This document shows positions 23,119-36,147 of a stretch of DNA of 64,000 nt, piece by piece. The DNA lies in assembly GCA_013180625.2 (NCBI GenBank), contig SNVD02009713.1:186001-250000 (forward strand), read 5' to 3'. Positions within the stretch are counted from its first letter, which is position 1; every line of letters starts with the position of its first letter. The notes beneath the pieces were generated by a model. It was not told where the DNA came from, searched no databases, and saw nothing but the letters and a program-made list of their open reading frames with translations. The translations under genes were made by a program, and so were the position numbers. The stretch is from Boswellia sacra. Taxonomy: Eukaryota; Streptophyta; Magnoliopsida; Sapindales; Burseraceae.

Positions 23119-26100
23119 CTATCTTAGCTTCCTAATTGGCAAAGCTCGTCCAAAAAGTTTTTCAACCTGGCCTGCTTCCATTTCTAGCGTGTTTAATAGA
23201 TCCTTCTCTTCTTTACTTAGCTCTCGTAAGAAATTTTCCTCATCTTGTTGAAGCTCTTTGAAGCCTTCTGCTAACCTCTGAAACAAAGTCATTTCGGTCT
23301 TCCCCACCTTCTCAACCTCACCTTCTATCTCTTCGACCTCCCTTATGATGGTCTTCTCTCCCTCCTCCACTGTTTTCTCCAGTCTCTCTACTAAGGGTGG
23401 TTCAGGTCCACAAGTGTTATCCGTTTTGATGAACTTGTTAAAGTCTCGTCCTACACTTTTGGCTGCTCTTTCAAGTTCAGGGACAATGGATTCAGGCAAA
23501 ACGGCACTTCTTGTGTACACAACAGCACCACCGTATCCATCCCATGCATCATTGCTGCCCCGGTAATACACAAACACATAGTCATCGGGTTTTTTCTCTA
23601 TTTTGGCTGACAGTATATACCTGCACTCATATTGCATCAAGGTGGATAAGTTTTTGGTCTGCAAGGTACAATAAAAAGCAAATTTATCAAACAGTAACTA
23701 TGATATTTGGTTAAGAAATGGCTGAAAGCAAAAAACAGAACCAATGCATGCACTATCATTATATGATATATGTAGCTTAAATAATATTAGAGCCAGTTCT
23801 GCAGCAAAATCAAAGAGTTCAGAAGTTAAATTCTATGATCATAATTGACTAATCTCTGATCTGCCTTGGTGAAAAGAAAAATGACAAACCATGCTTCATG
23901 AATAAAATAGAAGACCTGGTCAGGAACAGTTGGGGAGAAGTGAGAGAAGGCAAGTGGTTGCAGTTAAAAACTCCAGGGAAATACAAAAAGTGCAACAAAA
24001 AAGAAACTAGCTAAAAATTGGTAAATTAAAACAAATGGGAAGAACAATATATGACCTAAGAACCCAATTTCCAAATAAGGGAAAAGGGCAGGGTAGAAGG
24101 AAAGGATCCATAGAATTTGATCACTTGAATAAAAAGAAAGGCAGGACAGGGCTGAGAAAGAAAGGTTAGGAATCTACTTGCCAATGACATAAAATTTTAT
24201 CGCTCTCATTTTTGTTTTGACGTAGACCATCAACTGGGATAAATTCCAAAAGAAATGGGTGTATTTATTTATTTATTTTTGGTAAGGCACAAAAATTTTA
24301 TTAAAGAAGCAAAACAGAAAAAAAGAAACGGAAAAGTGAACCAGAAGTTCACAAAGAAAAGAACACAAAAACGAAAAACACTACAATACACAAACACTAC
24401 AGACACAAAGCAGCCTAATCCCTTTGAATAAAGAAGAGAGGAATCCCATCAAATTGCTTAGTAACTGAAGCCCATAAAGAAGCAAAAGAAAGCACTTTAT
24501 CCCAAAGCTTCTCCCAATCTTCCATGGTTCCAACAATGCCTCCTAAAACATTCTTTTATTTCTCTGTCCAAAAAACCCAGAACACAGCCCCAAAAAAAAA
24601 AAATCTCCACAGAACAACAGCTTTCTCTCCTCCACCAAATGCACAGTGATATTTAATGAATAAAGAAGCACCATTTTTGGGACTAATCCAGCAAATATTA
24701 GCCTCTCCAAAAAATTTATGCCATAATTTTAAAGCAACCGGACAATGCAAGAACAAATGGTTTAAACTAGTGATTGTTACATTTTACAAAAAAGAGCTAA
24801 GTTAATATGGTTAATATCACATTATGATGCTGAGATCCTCTATGATGGCCACGTTACCAGTCATCTTGATAGTGAAGGTACTCATTATCATGATTATAGA
24901 GTATTCCAGGGTGGACTGGATCTTGAACAAATCTCTGCATAGTTGATCGAGTGATAAAGCCACTATCTGGAGTTCGTACTCTCCAAGATAAACTTCCTAC
25001 AAGTTTGTTGGATTCTGTATGGAATTCATGCAATTGGCAGTCAAAAGTATCAAAGGAGGGGTTTAAGCCACTAGAAATGAACCACTTCCCCGTGAAATCT
25101 GTTATGTTGAAGTTTTGAACCAGAACAGAAGGATGAGGGACAGGAAATTCTCCAACATCAGATTTCTTAGGTACACACTTCTTTCTTGAGACGGCACACT
25201 CATTGAATTCGTCAACAACAGTGTTTTCAAACAGGTCCCCACATTTTATCTGCAAAATTGAGAGGAAATAGAACTCTATAATTCTAGAATTTAACCCTTT
25301 GTGTAAAAATGGGTACACTCTGAATATTTCTAGAGAAATCAAACAGAACCAACCTGGCATTCTGTCTCATCAGGCCGATTGTTGCAGGTCTGGAGACAAG
25401 CAACATTGGCAGCACAAGAAGGGTTTGCAATGCACTTAGCAAGTTCCAGCCTAAGATGATAAAAGTTCCAAAGATGGACAAAAAGCAATGTCAACAACAT
25501 AAAAAATGAAAACACGGTTATTCAGATATAAAGAAGCATCTGTTATCAATATCGAAGACAATGTTATAGGAAAAATATGAGAAGAAGCAGAGACAGAGAT
25601 TAATATCATCAAGATTCACCCTCTCCAAGAGTTTTAAGGTTGATCTATGTGTAATCAAACTGATATTCTCTCAGAGATATGATCAGCAATAATGGAAAAT
25701 TTTCAATCTTAGCTTTTATTTTCAATAAGAATGCTATGATGGTTTTTTTTTTTTCAGTCCCAGGTCAGTATCCAAAAAATTAATTTGCTGTTTCAGTATC
25801 CATTAAGTTCATCCTTAATGCAAACATTCTTAATGCAAACTGAACGAGAGAAGACAAAAGTATATCAGCTAAATTTTTCAGCACATTTGGATAGAAAAGG
25901 AAAAGCAGATTATGTTTCAACTGCAGTATTACCGTCAATTACCATGTTTCTATGAACCAAAGATCAAGCTGTACAACACATGCTAATTCCAGACCACACT
26001 AACCAATTAGAATGGTGTACCTGCACTCCCTCAATAAGCAGGTACATGTTTTGAGAGCATCAACAGCACCAGCTGATGGAATGACCAAAAACATGCATGC

Positions 26101-26574
26101 CACTATGCTGGCTACTTTCATGAACTGTAACCGGTTCCATTCATTCAGAGTATTTGATAGAGTTTGCACCAGAAATTCAAAAAACTCTTTTGCCTACAAA
26201 ATATCAAAGAAAAGTGAAATACAGAACAAGAAGGGAAAAAAACCTGCAAATTAAGAAATCAGGAGTGGATAATCTTGAGGAGCTACCTCAGTTATTCTTG
26301 TATTAGTGCTAGACATTGAAGAAACTCTTTCTCTTCTCTCTGAGCGAAGATTTGAACATCTTAAGTCCAGATCATAATAATTTCTATAAGATCTTATCAA
26401 CTGGGAGTGTCTTGACTTTCTGCCGTTGGACCTAATTTTCACAACAACTATGCCACGAAAACAAACAGCCCTCCTCTTTCGAAACTTTTCTTTAATTGCA
26501 ATTCCTGATCTGCGACATGGATCGCTGATGCTTTCATTATAGCGCAAACAGATGGAATGTGCAGCAAATGCCAT
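23119..26574 (-). CDS. VDE: Violaxanthin de-epoxidase, chloroplast lumen, 483 aa
   Basis: Converts violaxanthin to antheraxanthin and zeaxanthin, with ascorbate, in the acidic thylakoid lumen for photoprotection (NPQ). Minus-strand coding exons: 26574-26287, 26193-26021, 25450-25354, 25249-24858 and 23620-23119. All are GT-AG and phases close to 1452 nt. Residues 1 to about 139 form a bipartite transit peptide ending in a hydrophobic stretch and an A-x-A site (SAGA/VDALK), so the mature protein is about 344 aa. Then come the Cys-rich domain ([30 protein letters not shown]), the lipocalin barrel ([20 protein letters not shown] to [12 protein letters not shown]) and a Glu-rich C-terminal coiled coil ending ALPIRKLR. 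Intron 4 holds a LINE fragment. The gene appears intact. Confidence 0.96.
24262..24771 (-). mobile_element. 5'-truncated LINE fragment inside VDE intron 4
   Basis: The minus strand encodes the C-terminal zinc-binding region of a plant LINE reverse transcriptase ([20 protein letters not shown]), then FWVFWTEK and [17 protein letters not shown]. Its 3' end, on the low-coordinate side, finishes in an A-rich TAAATAAATA tail at about 24262-24280. Coding similarity begins abruptly near 24771, as expected for 5' truncation. I could not identify a target duplication. It lies in the same orientation as VDE, within its longest intron. Confidence 0.75.
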
Positions 26575-27700
26575 AACTTGTGTTACGAGCTCTAAATGTA
26601 ACCTGATTATAATTGAGAAATATCAGCGGGTTTCTTTATTTCTCAATCTTTTGTTATAATATAATGACACAAATTCAAGAAATTAATAGCATATGATACA
26701 TCTTTCAACTTGAACCCAGCTTATCAGAGGTGAACCACAAGGTGTTCTATATGCCTTCCAGTTGCCTAACATTTGCCTACTCTCAGATATACTTAGGACT
26801 TGATAGATAACGCATGACCAAAAATCTAAACAAAATCTAGGCATATATATGACCACTAATACTACACAAATATCAAATATAAATCCTGGAATTAAAAGCA
26901 TAACCAAATGTGAAAATCGCGCCCAACCCATTGCATCATACAACGAAACATAAAAAAGTAGACAACTTCACCGCAATTCATCACCTCAAATTCTCAAATA
27001 ACTTCTAATTCCAGCAATCCTCCAGTCAAAACCATTAGCAAGTCGCTAACTCCCGTCCTTTTGGAAATGAATTTCATAGACGAGAAACCAAAAACTGGCA
27101 AGCATAACATTAACCAACAGGTTGGCTTCCCCTTAAAAAAAAAGGAAAAATAAGAAGAAAAAAAGAGGTTATTTATTGAAAATGAACCCAACCCACTTTT
27201 TAGAAGGAACTGAATAGTAAATTAGCAGGGCATGGTCAATTCAGAAACACATTTACACGACAATCAAGTTAGTATTAGTATTAGCCAATTCATGGATTAT
27301 ACTACAATTCAGAACCCAGTAGTGCACACAACCTCAACCTCTAAAGTTAACTGAAAATGAAAGCTTTATTTGTTAAAAGGGCAAACTTTGCAAATCAAGT
27401 TTTGACTTTGAACCATTGTAGAGATGTAGAAAGAGAGAGAACCGACCTTGTAGAGCAGGTGAAGAAGGGAGGGAAGCAAAAAAGGGTGCAAATGCAAAAG
27501 AAGAAATGGCGGGTTTCATATCAGATTGTGCATTAACAAATGAATGGGTTACATGAAAACCAAATAAGCGAAGCAGAGTGAAAGACAGAGGGGATGAGCT
27601 AAAGAGCGCCAATGTAAAGTGAAGTGAAAGTCGGATAAGACTGTTGCTCATCGTGTGGAAACAAGCCCTCTTACGTATTCCACTTCATGAACGTTCCGCT
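26575..27700 (-). promoter_or_regulatory. VDE upstream region, possible 5' UTR exon
   Basis: There is no conserved protein. A short minus-strand frame at 27651-27440 ends near AAG/GTCGGT, which could be a noncoding leader exon spliced toward 26580, but evidence is weak. The VDE promoter should lie within or just beyond this interval. Confidence 0.3.
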
Positions 27701-27719
27701 CTGTTCTGTTCCTTATAAA

Positions 27720-29390
27720 CTAAAAATTAACGATATTCTGATAATATTATAAAAATGTTTTAATAAATGTTCTTATGTTTTATTAATTAAGGGGAAACTT
27801 TTGTCATGACCCTGGTTAAGGGGTAAACCCCACTCCTTTTAGAAGTAGGATAAAATGACCCTATCGTTGCCTCTCCTTTGTCATGGACGGTCAACATTGA
27901 AGTAACTTTAATATTATTTGACAGTTTAGGCAGATTCGAACCTGTACAATTCACATTGTACATTGTCACCCCTGCTATCACACCAGCCCCTTACTTGCAT
28001 CTAACATCAAGGACAGAGCCCAAAACTTTATCAAGGCGGGCTGAAAAAATTTGCTTTGAGTGATAAATATAAATAATTAATAAAAGTTTTTTTATTGATT
28101 TCTGTTTATTCATATTTTAAAAATATTGTTTAATAATTTCATTTTCGATACTATAGGTTATGTCTTTCTCCATATAAACTATCAAACTATCATTGTTTAT
28201 TAATCCACCGATCATTTATCTGATTTCGTAATCAAATATAGTCTTAACCATATGCGTTGCAAGATCTTCAATCCTTTTCAATCTTGAAAACTCAACACAA
28301 GAATGTATGTGCTTGATATAAGTATCAAGTTGAAACTCAAGTATCTATTGCATATATTTTTGTTGGATTAAATTGTGCAAGATGTATTTTTTTTTCCTTA
28401 TCCATAACAGAAAATGATCCATTTGGACATAAACAAACCGTACAAATAAATAACTCAGTGTTAGTCTCATTAAAATGATTATTCAATAATAAAAAATCTC
28501 AAGCATTTTGGCCTCTTTTTGAACTAAATAAAACAATAAAAAAATCTTAGAGTTATTCAAATAGATTTTTAAACCAATAATTCACTAAAAATAGAAATTA
28601 TAGTAATAATAGAATTTCACCTGCTATGAAAATTTCAAAATCTCCAACTATAACAAATTCAATATCAATTCTGTCATACAGTTTTCAAGAATGATCTTAC
28701 TTCATTTGAAAATACAAAAGAATTTTCACTTAATTCATAAAATCACAAAAATTTTCAAGATTAAATTAGATTTAAAGATGAAAAAAATATATCAAATTTT
28801 ATAATTTTCTAAAATCTCTAGATGCCTCAAATAATTTTTGTAAAATTCATCTCCTATATAAAATCTAAAATTCCAAGATTGCAGCTATATCTTCAAAAAT
28901 TCATAAAAAATAAAATACTCAATATTTTTTAGTGAAATAAATTTTGCATAAGCCCTTGAGCTGTCTGTTTTAAGATATATAAATTTAAGAGTCAAAATCA
29001 AAGTAAAATAAATACAGAAATTTTCATAGTCTAGCTGAGGCTGATAGTATACATTAACATAGAATTTTTTCACTACTAATAATTTAACATAGAATTTAAA
29101 ATTTTGTAATAGCCCCAGCTCGCCCTTAGCTGGCTTGGCCCCTGTCTACTATACACAATTTTTATTTATTTATTATAATATTGATTTAAAAAAAAAAATA
29201 GGGTCTCTTACCTTTTTACTTCCATTCTCGCCCCTACCTCCTCCGCAACGCAGAGACTAGAAAATTGAAAAAAAAAAAAAAAACTAATGGAGAGACTTCC
29301 TCTCTTAATCTCTTCCTCTATGCTTTCTATCTTTATTTTTTTTTTTCACCTCTTAACTTACCAATTTCAATCTCTTTATTTTTCTTCCTC
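27720..29390. other. AT-rich intergenic DNA
   Basis: No supported gene. Around 27780-28050 is a less AT-rich patch holding gcagattcgaacctg, whose complement resembles a pol III B box. It may be a repeat relic, but I cannot classify it. Confidence 0.35.
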
Positions 29391-29394
29391 CACG

Positions 29395-29830
29395 TGCGGT
29401 GAGAATTTGCCCAACCGAAATTGAGGGTAGTGCAGGTGAATAATAATGAACTGGCGGCGGTGGTGGTAAAGCATGCATTAGAGGTGGCGGAGGTGAATGC
29501 TCAACTGGGGTGGTGATGGTGAAGCATAAACTATAGGTGGTGGAGGTGAATGGTGAACTGGAGGCAGTGGAGGTGAGTGTTGAGCTGCTGGTGGTGGTGG
29601 TTTTGTTCTTCTGCTGTTGGTGATGGTGCTGCTTGTCTTGCGATGGTGGTTGATTTTTTATGAAATTTTGGCTTTTATTAGGGGGTTTTGTTCTTCTATT
29701 GTTGGTGGTGACGCTGCTTGTCTTGTGGTGGTGGTTGATTTTTCACCAAAATTATTGGCTTTGATTGGGTGCTTGTCTCTCTGAAACCAAGAGAGAGCGA
29801 AAGCTGCGGTTTAGTCGGGGTGGGCAGTAC
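29395..29830 (-). pseudogene. Possible extensin-like (Pro/His-rich) remnant with internal repeats
   Basis: On the minus strand, short frames read HSPPPPLMHALPPPPPVHYYSP and HHSPPPPIVY, which resembles extensin-type hydroxyproline-rich repeats. The DNA contains GGTGGTGG-rich segments. A diverged direct repeat of about 75 bp (29608 and 29685 onward) contains gctgcttgtcttg. No continuous frame is present. It could equally be simple-sequence DNA, so confidence is low. Confidence 0.3.
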
Positions 29831-30030
29831 TGTTGGGTAATATGGTTGGACTGTTTATGTAAAATTTCAAATCTGGAGTGTTAATATGAAATTCTTAATT
29901 TGAATATATTCAAATTCCTTTAATTAAAATAAAATTTATGGAATGATTTTATGTATTAGTACATAATTACTTATTTATCCTTCAGTAGTTGCCGAAGTTA
30001 ACCGAAATAATTTAACAATAAAATTATTTT

Positions 30031-30440
30031 TGTTGTGAAGTGACTAATGGATTACTATCAAATGAAGTATATGAGGAGTCCATCATTTAATTGATTTATA
30101 ATGAATGTTAGAATTTGAATAGTTTTCTTCTAGGCAACGTTTAATTAGTTATTAAGTGGGTGAGTCATGAGTGGTATATGAAGTGACATTAGGTGGTTAC
30201 TTATGTGATTATAAATAGAATCCCCCTACCCTTGTGTAAGAGTAGTGAAGAAATCAAAAGGGAATAATTTTCTCTCTTACCCATTTGCTTCTTGAGTTAC
30301 TCATTTTTGCTCATTTCATTAAGAGAAATATATTTCATTATTCTTGCTGGCCCTTACCTCACTCCATATTACATACCTCTAATTGATACTCATTTCATTC
30401 CCTTTTAATTTCTGTAAACCCGCAACACATATATATAATA
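30031..30440 (+). repeat. 5' LTR of the copia element
   Basis: Starts TGTTGTGAAGTG and ends atatataata. It shares with the 3' LTR the blocks around ccatcatttaattgattta, the leader ataaatagaa and the tail ttcattattcttgctggccc. The primer-binding-like sequence cgttatcagcacgaa follows immediately at 30441. Confidence 0.9.
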
Positions 30441-30456
30441 CGTTATCAGCACGAAA
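30441..30456 (+). other. Likely primer-binding site of the copia element
   Basis: CGTTATCAGCACGAA lies directly after the 5' LTR, the position where a tRNA primer pairs. I do not assign the tRNA. Confidence 0.5.
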
Positions 30457-30880
30457 TATTTTTCAGAGGTATATTGTTTATCTTACTGTCTTCTTTTTAT
30501 TGTTATTCAATTAATTTTATTTTTAATTTATTTTTGTCAATTTAAATATATGCTAACTACCTTATGAGTATGCTCTGTGGTTGCCATTATATTGAATCTT
30601 TCACATCAGAAAATAAGGCTAGTTTATGAAATTAAAAATCATCTCATTATCTGTATTATATTCATATTCTTGTTGTATTACTTGCATTATTATATACATC
30701 TCGAATTTATTTATTTAAGCCGTGACTTTAAGTCTTCTGACAATTAATTTACATTACTTATTTCTAATATTGTGTTATTATTTAAACTGTCAATATTAAT
30801 TCAGCTTAGAACCTGAAGTTCTGATTCCTAATGATTAAATTTGTTTATTTTATTAGATAATAGCAAATTTCGAAAGATTG

Positions 30881-31867
30881 ATGTTTGAGCTATTATTGCA
30901 TAATGGAGACAATTATTCAGATTGGGTTGATGATGTTGTACTTCACTTGAATTCCATGGGCATCGGACACACCATAACAAATGGAAACACTGCATCCCTG
31001 CAGGATCAGTCTAAGGCCATGATATTATTGCGTCATCATTTAAATAAAGGCCTGAAATCCGAATATACAACTATAACTGATCCATTAGCTCTTTGGAACA
31101 ATTTAAAAGAAAGGTTTGATCAGCAAAGAACAATAATATTGCCAAGGGTCCGATTCCAATGGCAGAATTTGAGACTTCAGGATTTCAAAACGATAAGCGA
31201 ATATAACTCAGCCATGTTCAGAGTTGTATCTCAATTGAGGTACTGTGGACAAACTGTTACTGAAGAGGAGATGTTAGAGAAAACACTATCTATATTTCAT
31301 CCCTCCAACATGATCCTGATGCAACAATATCGTGAGCGCAAATTTAAGAAATACACTGAGTTGATATCATGTCTTTTGGTTGCTGAGCAAAACAATGAAA
31401 TTCTATTGAAAAATCATCAATTACGTCCTACTGTATCTACAACATTCCCTGAAGTAAAAGCTATGTCATTTAATAAACGTGGTGGCAAAAGTGGTCGTGG
31501 TTTTGACAGAAAAATTTTCCAACCGAGAGGTGGTCATTTCAAGAAATATAAACCGAATCACCAGAAGTGGAACAAAAATGACTCAACATATGACAAAGAA
31601 AAAAGTCATTAACCTAAACCACAAAAGAGCAATAAAAGTGCTTGCTATAGATGTGGCGCGAAGGGCCATTGGTCACGTACTTGTCGAACACCAAAGCATG
31701 TAGTGAATTTGTATCAGGCCTCCATAAAGAATAAAGGAAAAAATGTTGAGACAAACTACATCGATGACCCAGTAGGTCACACTAATTTTGATATCTCGGA
31801 TTTCTTTTCTAGTTCAGATGAAGCTATTGGCCAGATAATGATTAATGAAAATGCCCCAGACAACTGA
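30881..31867 (+). pseudogene. copia gag with CCHC zinc knuckle, one internal stop
   Basis: The frame opens at ATG 30881 (MFELLLHNGDNYSDWVDDVV). It contains the copia gag core (LALWNNLKERFDQQRTIILP, then FKTISEYNSAMFRVVSQLRY). After an in-frame TAA at 31610-31612 the same frame continues into a CX2CX4HX4C knuckle (CYRCGAKGHWSRTC, 31643-31684) and ends at 31867. A single stop therefore separates capsid and nucleocapsid parts. Confidence 0.85.
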
Positions 31868-32018
31868 AGAACTGTTATTTTTCGTTTTTTGTTATATTTC
31901 GCAATGATGTCCTATTTTAATATATTTTGCTTTGATGTATCTTTTAATGTATTTTTGTTATAAACACTTTTGTTTAGCATAAAATCATATATAATGTAAA
32001 CTTTTATAATGAAAGGGA

Positions 32019-35000
32019 ATGGACATCAAGACTTTATCTTTACCTAAAAGTGATGAAAATCTATGCCTAGTTGATAGTGCAACCACACATACGATTCTTA
32101 AAGATAAAAAATATTTCCTAAATTTAACCTTTCTGGAAGTAAAGGTTAACACTATATCAGGGTCTGTAAACTTGATTGAGGGCTCCAGAAGAACCACAAT
32201 AATGTTGACAAATGGTACTAAGTTGAATATTAATAATGCCTTATATTCAAGCAAATCAAGAAAAAATTTGCTCAGTTTCAAAGACATAAGACATAATGGA
32301 TATCATATTGAGACATCTTGTGAAAATAATATTGAATTCCTTTGTATTACCTCAAATGTCTCAGGACAGAAGTTAATATTAGAGAAGCTTGAAGCTTTCT
32401 CTTCTGGATTATATTATACATATATAAGGTCCATTGAAACATACGCAGTTATGAAACAAAAGATTAATGATCCTAAGACTTTTATGTTATGGCATGACCG
32501 TCTTGGTCACCCATGCTCATCAATGATGCGTAGAATTATTGAGAATACAAATGGACACCCACTAAAGAATCAGAAAATCCTTCTATCAAATCAAACTACT
32601 TGTACCGCTTGCTCACAAGGAAAATTGATTGTTAGACCATCTCTCTCTAAGATTGGTCAAGAATCCCCATCATTTTTACAAAGAATCCAAGGGGATATAT
32701 GTGGACCTATTCATCCACCGAGTGGACCTTTTCGTTATTTTATGGTCCTAATTGATGCTTCTGTACGGTGGTCTCATGTATGTTTGTTATCAACTAGAAC
32801 TATTGCATTTGCAAAACTACTTGCTTAAATTATAAAATTACGGACACATTTTCCAGATTATCTTATTAGGTCCATACGTTTGGATAATGCTGGTGAGTTT
32901 ACATCAAAAGTTTTTGATGATTATTATATGTCTGTTGGAATTGATATTGAGTATCCTGTCCCATATGTCCATACCCAAAATGGTTTAGCAGAATCACTTG
33001 TAAAGCGACTGCAGATAATTGCACGAACTTTATTGTTGAGAACACAGTTGCCAACCTCTGCCTGGGGCCATGCTATTTTACATGCTGCATCATTGATCAG
33101 ATTAAGGCCCACTGCTTATCATGAATATTCACCAATACAACTTGTGCTTGGCCAACAACCCAATATATCCCATCTAAGAGCTTTCGGTTGTGCCGTAAAA
33201 GTCCCCATTGCTCCCCCGCAGCGGACAAAAATGGGACCTCAACGTCGATTGGGGATTTATGCAGGTTACAATTCTCCATCCATTATCAGATATTTGGAAC
33301 CCATGACGGGTGATATTTTTACTGCATGATTTGCAGATTGTCATTTTGATGAGATAGTTTTCCTACTTTTAGGAAAAAAAAATGCCTTCCGAAGTTGGGC
33401 ATGTGCCTTCTGAAAGAAATCCAGAACTTTCTTGGAATGTGGAAACATTGTCTCATCTTGATCCTCGCATATCTCAATGTGAAAATGAAGTGCAAAGGAT
33501 GATACATCTTCAGACTATCACTAATCAGATGCCGGATGCATTTACTGATGCAGCCAAGATAACAAAGTCACATATACATGCTGCTAAAACTCCGACTCGA
33601 ATTGAGATTCATGTTGAGCAAACCCCTCAAGCAACAATGAATAATCAAATTATTGCACGCTAGAAGCGTGACAGACCCCTTGGATCAAAAGATACTATCC
33701 CTCGAAAAAGAAAATTGATTAATAACGGTCCTGATATAAACAAAGATCGAGCTAAAGAATCTACATTCTCTTATTTGTCTCCTGAAACGACAAATGTTCC
33801 TAAGGAGACACCTACCGCTGAAGAGGCACAAGTTGTTAATGAAATGCATGTCCCTGAAGCGACAGCTGAATTTAAAAATGAGGAAATTTCTATTAATTAT
33901 GCTTATACTAGAGAAATGTGGAAACGTGATGAAATTGTCATTGACGATGTATTTTCATTTGCAGTGGCCACTAATATTATGAATGATGATTTTGAACCAC
34001 AAACAGTGGATGAATGTAGACAAAGGCATGACTGGCCTAAATGGAAAGAAGCAATTCAAGCAGAATTATCTTCTTTGGCCAAACGTGAAGTCTTTGGACC
34101 TGTAGTCCAAACATCTAAAGATGTCAAACCCGTTAGATATAAATGGGTATTTACTAAAAAACGAAATGAGAATAATGAGATTGCCAGATATAAAGCCCGG
34201 CTAGTAGCTCAAGGTTTTTCTCAGAGACTGGGTATTGATTTTGATGAAACTTATGCTCCAGTAATGGATGTTATCACTTTTAGATACTTGATCAATTTGA
34301 CAGTCTCGGAAAAACTTCAGATGCGCCTTATGGATGTGGTAACTGCTTACTTGTATGGTCGATTAGATTCTGATATATATATATGAAACTCCCTGAAGGA
34401 TTTAAATTGTTTGAAGCTATTAAAACACAACCAAGGAGTGTGTATTCACTCAAGTTGCAGAGATCCTTATACGGATTGAAACAATCAGGGAGAATGTGGT
34501 ATAATCACCTTAGTGAATACTTAATTAAAGAAGGATACATTAATGATCCCATATGTCCTTGTGTGTTTATAAGGAAATTAGAATCTGGTTTTGCTATTAT
34601 AGCAGTATATGTCGATGACATGAATTTAATTGGAACCCCTGAAGAAATCCAAAATGCCGCTGAATATTTGAAGAGAGAATTTGAAATGAAAGATTTGGAA
34701 AAAACGAAATATTTTCTCAGCCTGCAGATCGAGTATAACCCTGACGGCATACTTGTTTATCAATCAGCATATACAGAAAACTTTTGAAACGATTCAACAT
34801 GGATAAGGCTCATCCATTGAATACCCCAATGGTTGTCAGATCTCTTGATCCTAAAAAGGATCCATTCCGTCCTTAAGAGGATGATGAACAGTTACTTGGT
34901 CCTGAAGTACCATATTTGAACGCTATAGGTGCATTAATGTATTTGGGGCAATGTACTAGACCTGATATTGCGTTTGCAGTTAATTTGTTAGCAAGGTTTA

Positions 35001-35617
35001 GTTCCGCACCCACCAAATGGCATTGGAACGGGATCAAACATATTTTTCGTTATCTTCAGGGAACTATTGATCTGGGATTATTTTTTCCATATGAGCCTTT
35101 TGAAAATCCTGGCTTGGTTGGATATGTTGATGCCGGTTATTTATCTGATCCTCATAAAGCTCGATCACAAACTGGATATGTTTTCACTTATAATGGGACC
35201 GCAATTTCATGGCGATCTACTAAATAGAGTTTGGTTGCTACTTCTTCTAACCACTCTGAAATAGTTGCATTGCATGAGGCCAGCCGAGAGTGTATATGGT
35301 TACGTTCTATTATTCAACACATCCAGAATTCGTGCAAATTATCTCCTACTATAAATCCTCCCACAATCATATATGAAGATAATGCAGCCTGTATTGCTCA
35401 AATCCGAGGAGGATATATCAAAGGAGATAAAACAAAGCACATTTCGTCGAACTTCTTCTACATGCATGAACTTCAAGAAAGTCAAAAGATCGATGTGAAG
35501 CAGATACGTTCGAATGACAATCTTGCAGATCTGTTTACTAAAACTTTACCGACATCAACATTTGAGAAGCTGGTATATAAAATCGGTATGCGGCGGCCCA
35601 ACAAGAAATCAATTTGA
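32019..35617 (+). pseudogene. copia pol: protease, integrase, reverse transcriptase, RNase H, broken
   Basis: The order is: protease-like VDSATTHTILKD; GAG-pre-integrase LWHDRLGHP with a CX2C pair; integrase core with D (QGDICGPI), D (RLDNAGEF) and E (NGLAESLVKRLQ) retained; reverse transcriptase (KWVFTKKRNENNEIARYKAR, AVYVDDMNLIG with the YVDD box); RNase H (SRECIWLRSIIQHI, YEDNAACIAQ, KTKHISSNFF). In-frame stops occur at 32826, 33327, 33661, about 34875 and 35225. Frameshifts lie near 33373 (poly-A run), 34380 (TA run) and 34780. All domains are recognisable but none can be translated in full. Confidence 0.88.
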
Positions 35618-35637
35618 TAAGAGATCTTCTGCTATGG

Positions 35638-35866
35638 TCAGGGGGAGCGTTGTGGACACATGTGTACTGTACTCTTTTTTCCTTCGATCGGGTTTTGTCC
35701 CACTGGGTTTTCCCGACAAGGTTTTTAATGAGGCAGTAAAACACGTCCAACACCACTTCATAATTTATTGTATAATTGTGTTTCTTTACTTTGGTTTTTA
35801 TCCCACCGGGTTTTTCCTTAGTAAAGTCAAATACAATTATTTTAAGTGGTGGAATCCAAGGGGAAG
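35638..35866 (+). other. copia 3' untranslated segment with two polypurine tracts
   Basis: TCAGGGGGAG (35638-35647) and CCAAGGGGAAG (35856-35866) are both purine tracts. The second abuts the LTR. Between them are two diverged copies of a cccac(t/c)gggttt unit (35699-35720 and 35804-35816). Confidence 0.55.
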
Positions 35867-36147
35867 TGTTGTAAAGTGTCTAATGGATTACCACCACATG
35901 AAGTATATGAGGAGTCCATCATTTAATTGATTTATAATGAATATTGGAATTTGAATAGTTTTCTTCTAGGCAATGTTTAATTGGTTATTAAGTGGGTGAG
36001 TTATGAGTGGTATATGAAGTGACATTAGGTGGTTACTTATGTGATTATAAATAGAACCCCTCCACCCTTGTGTAAGAGTAGTGAAGAAATCAAAAGAGAA
36101 TAATTTTCTCTCTTGCCCATTTGCTTCTTGAGTGAGTCATTTTTGCT

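Noticed and set aside
27373..27651. 92-codon minus frame upstream of VDE as a separate gene
   Set aside because: No conserved motif. It is more likely leader or promoter DNA of VDE.
35514..35930. 138-codon frame after the copia RNase H
   Set aside because: It reads out of frame through the 3' untranslated segment into the LTR.
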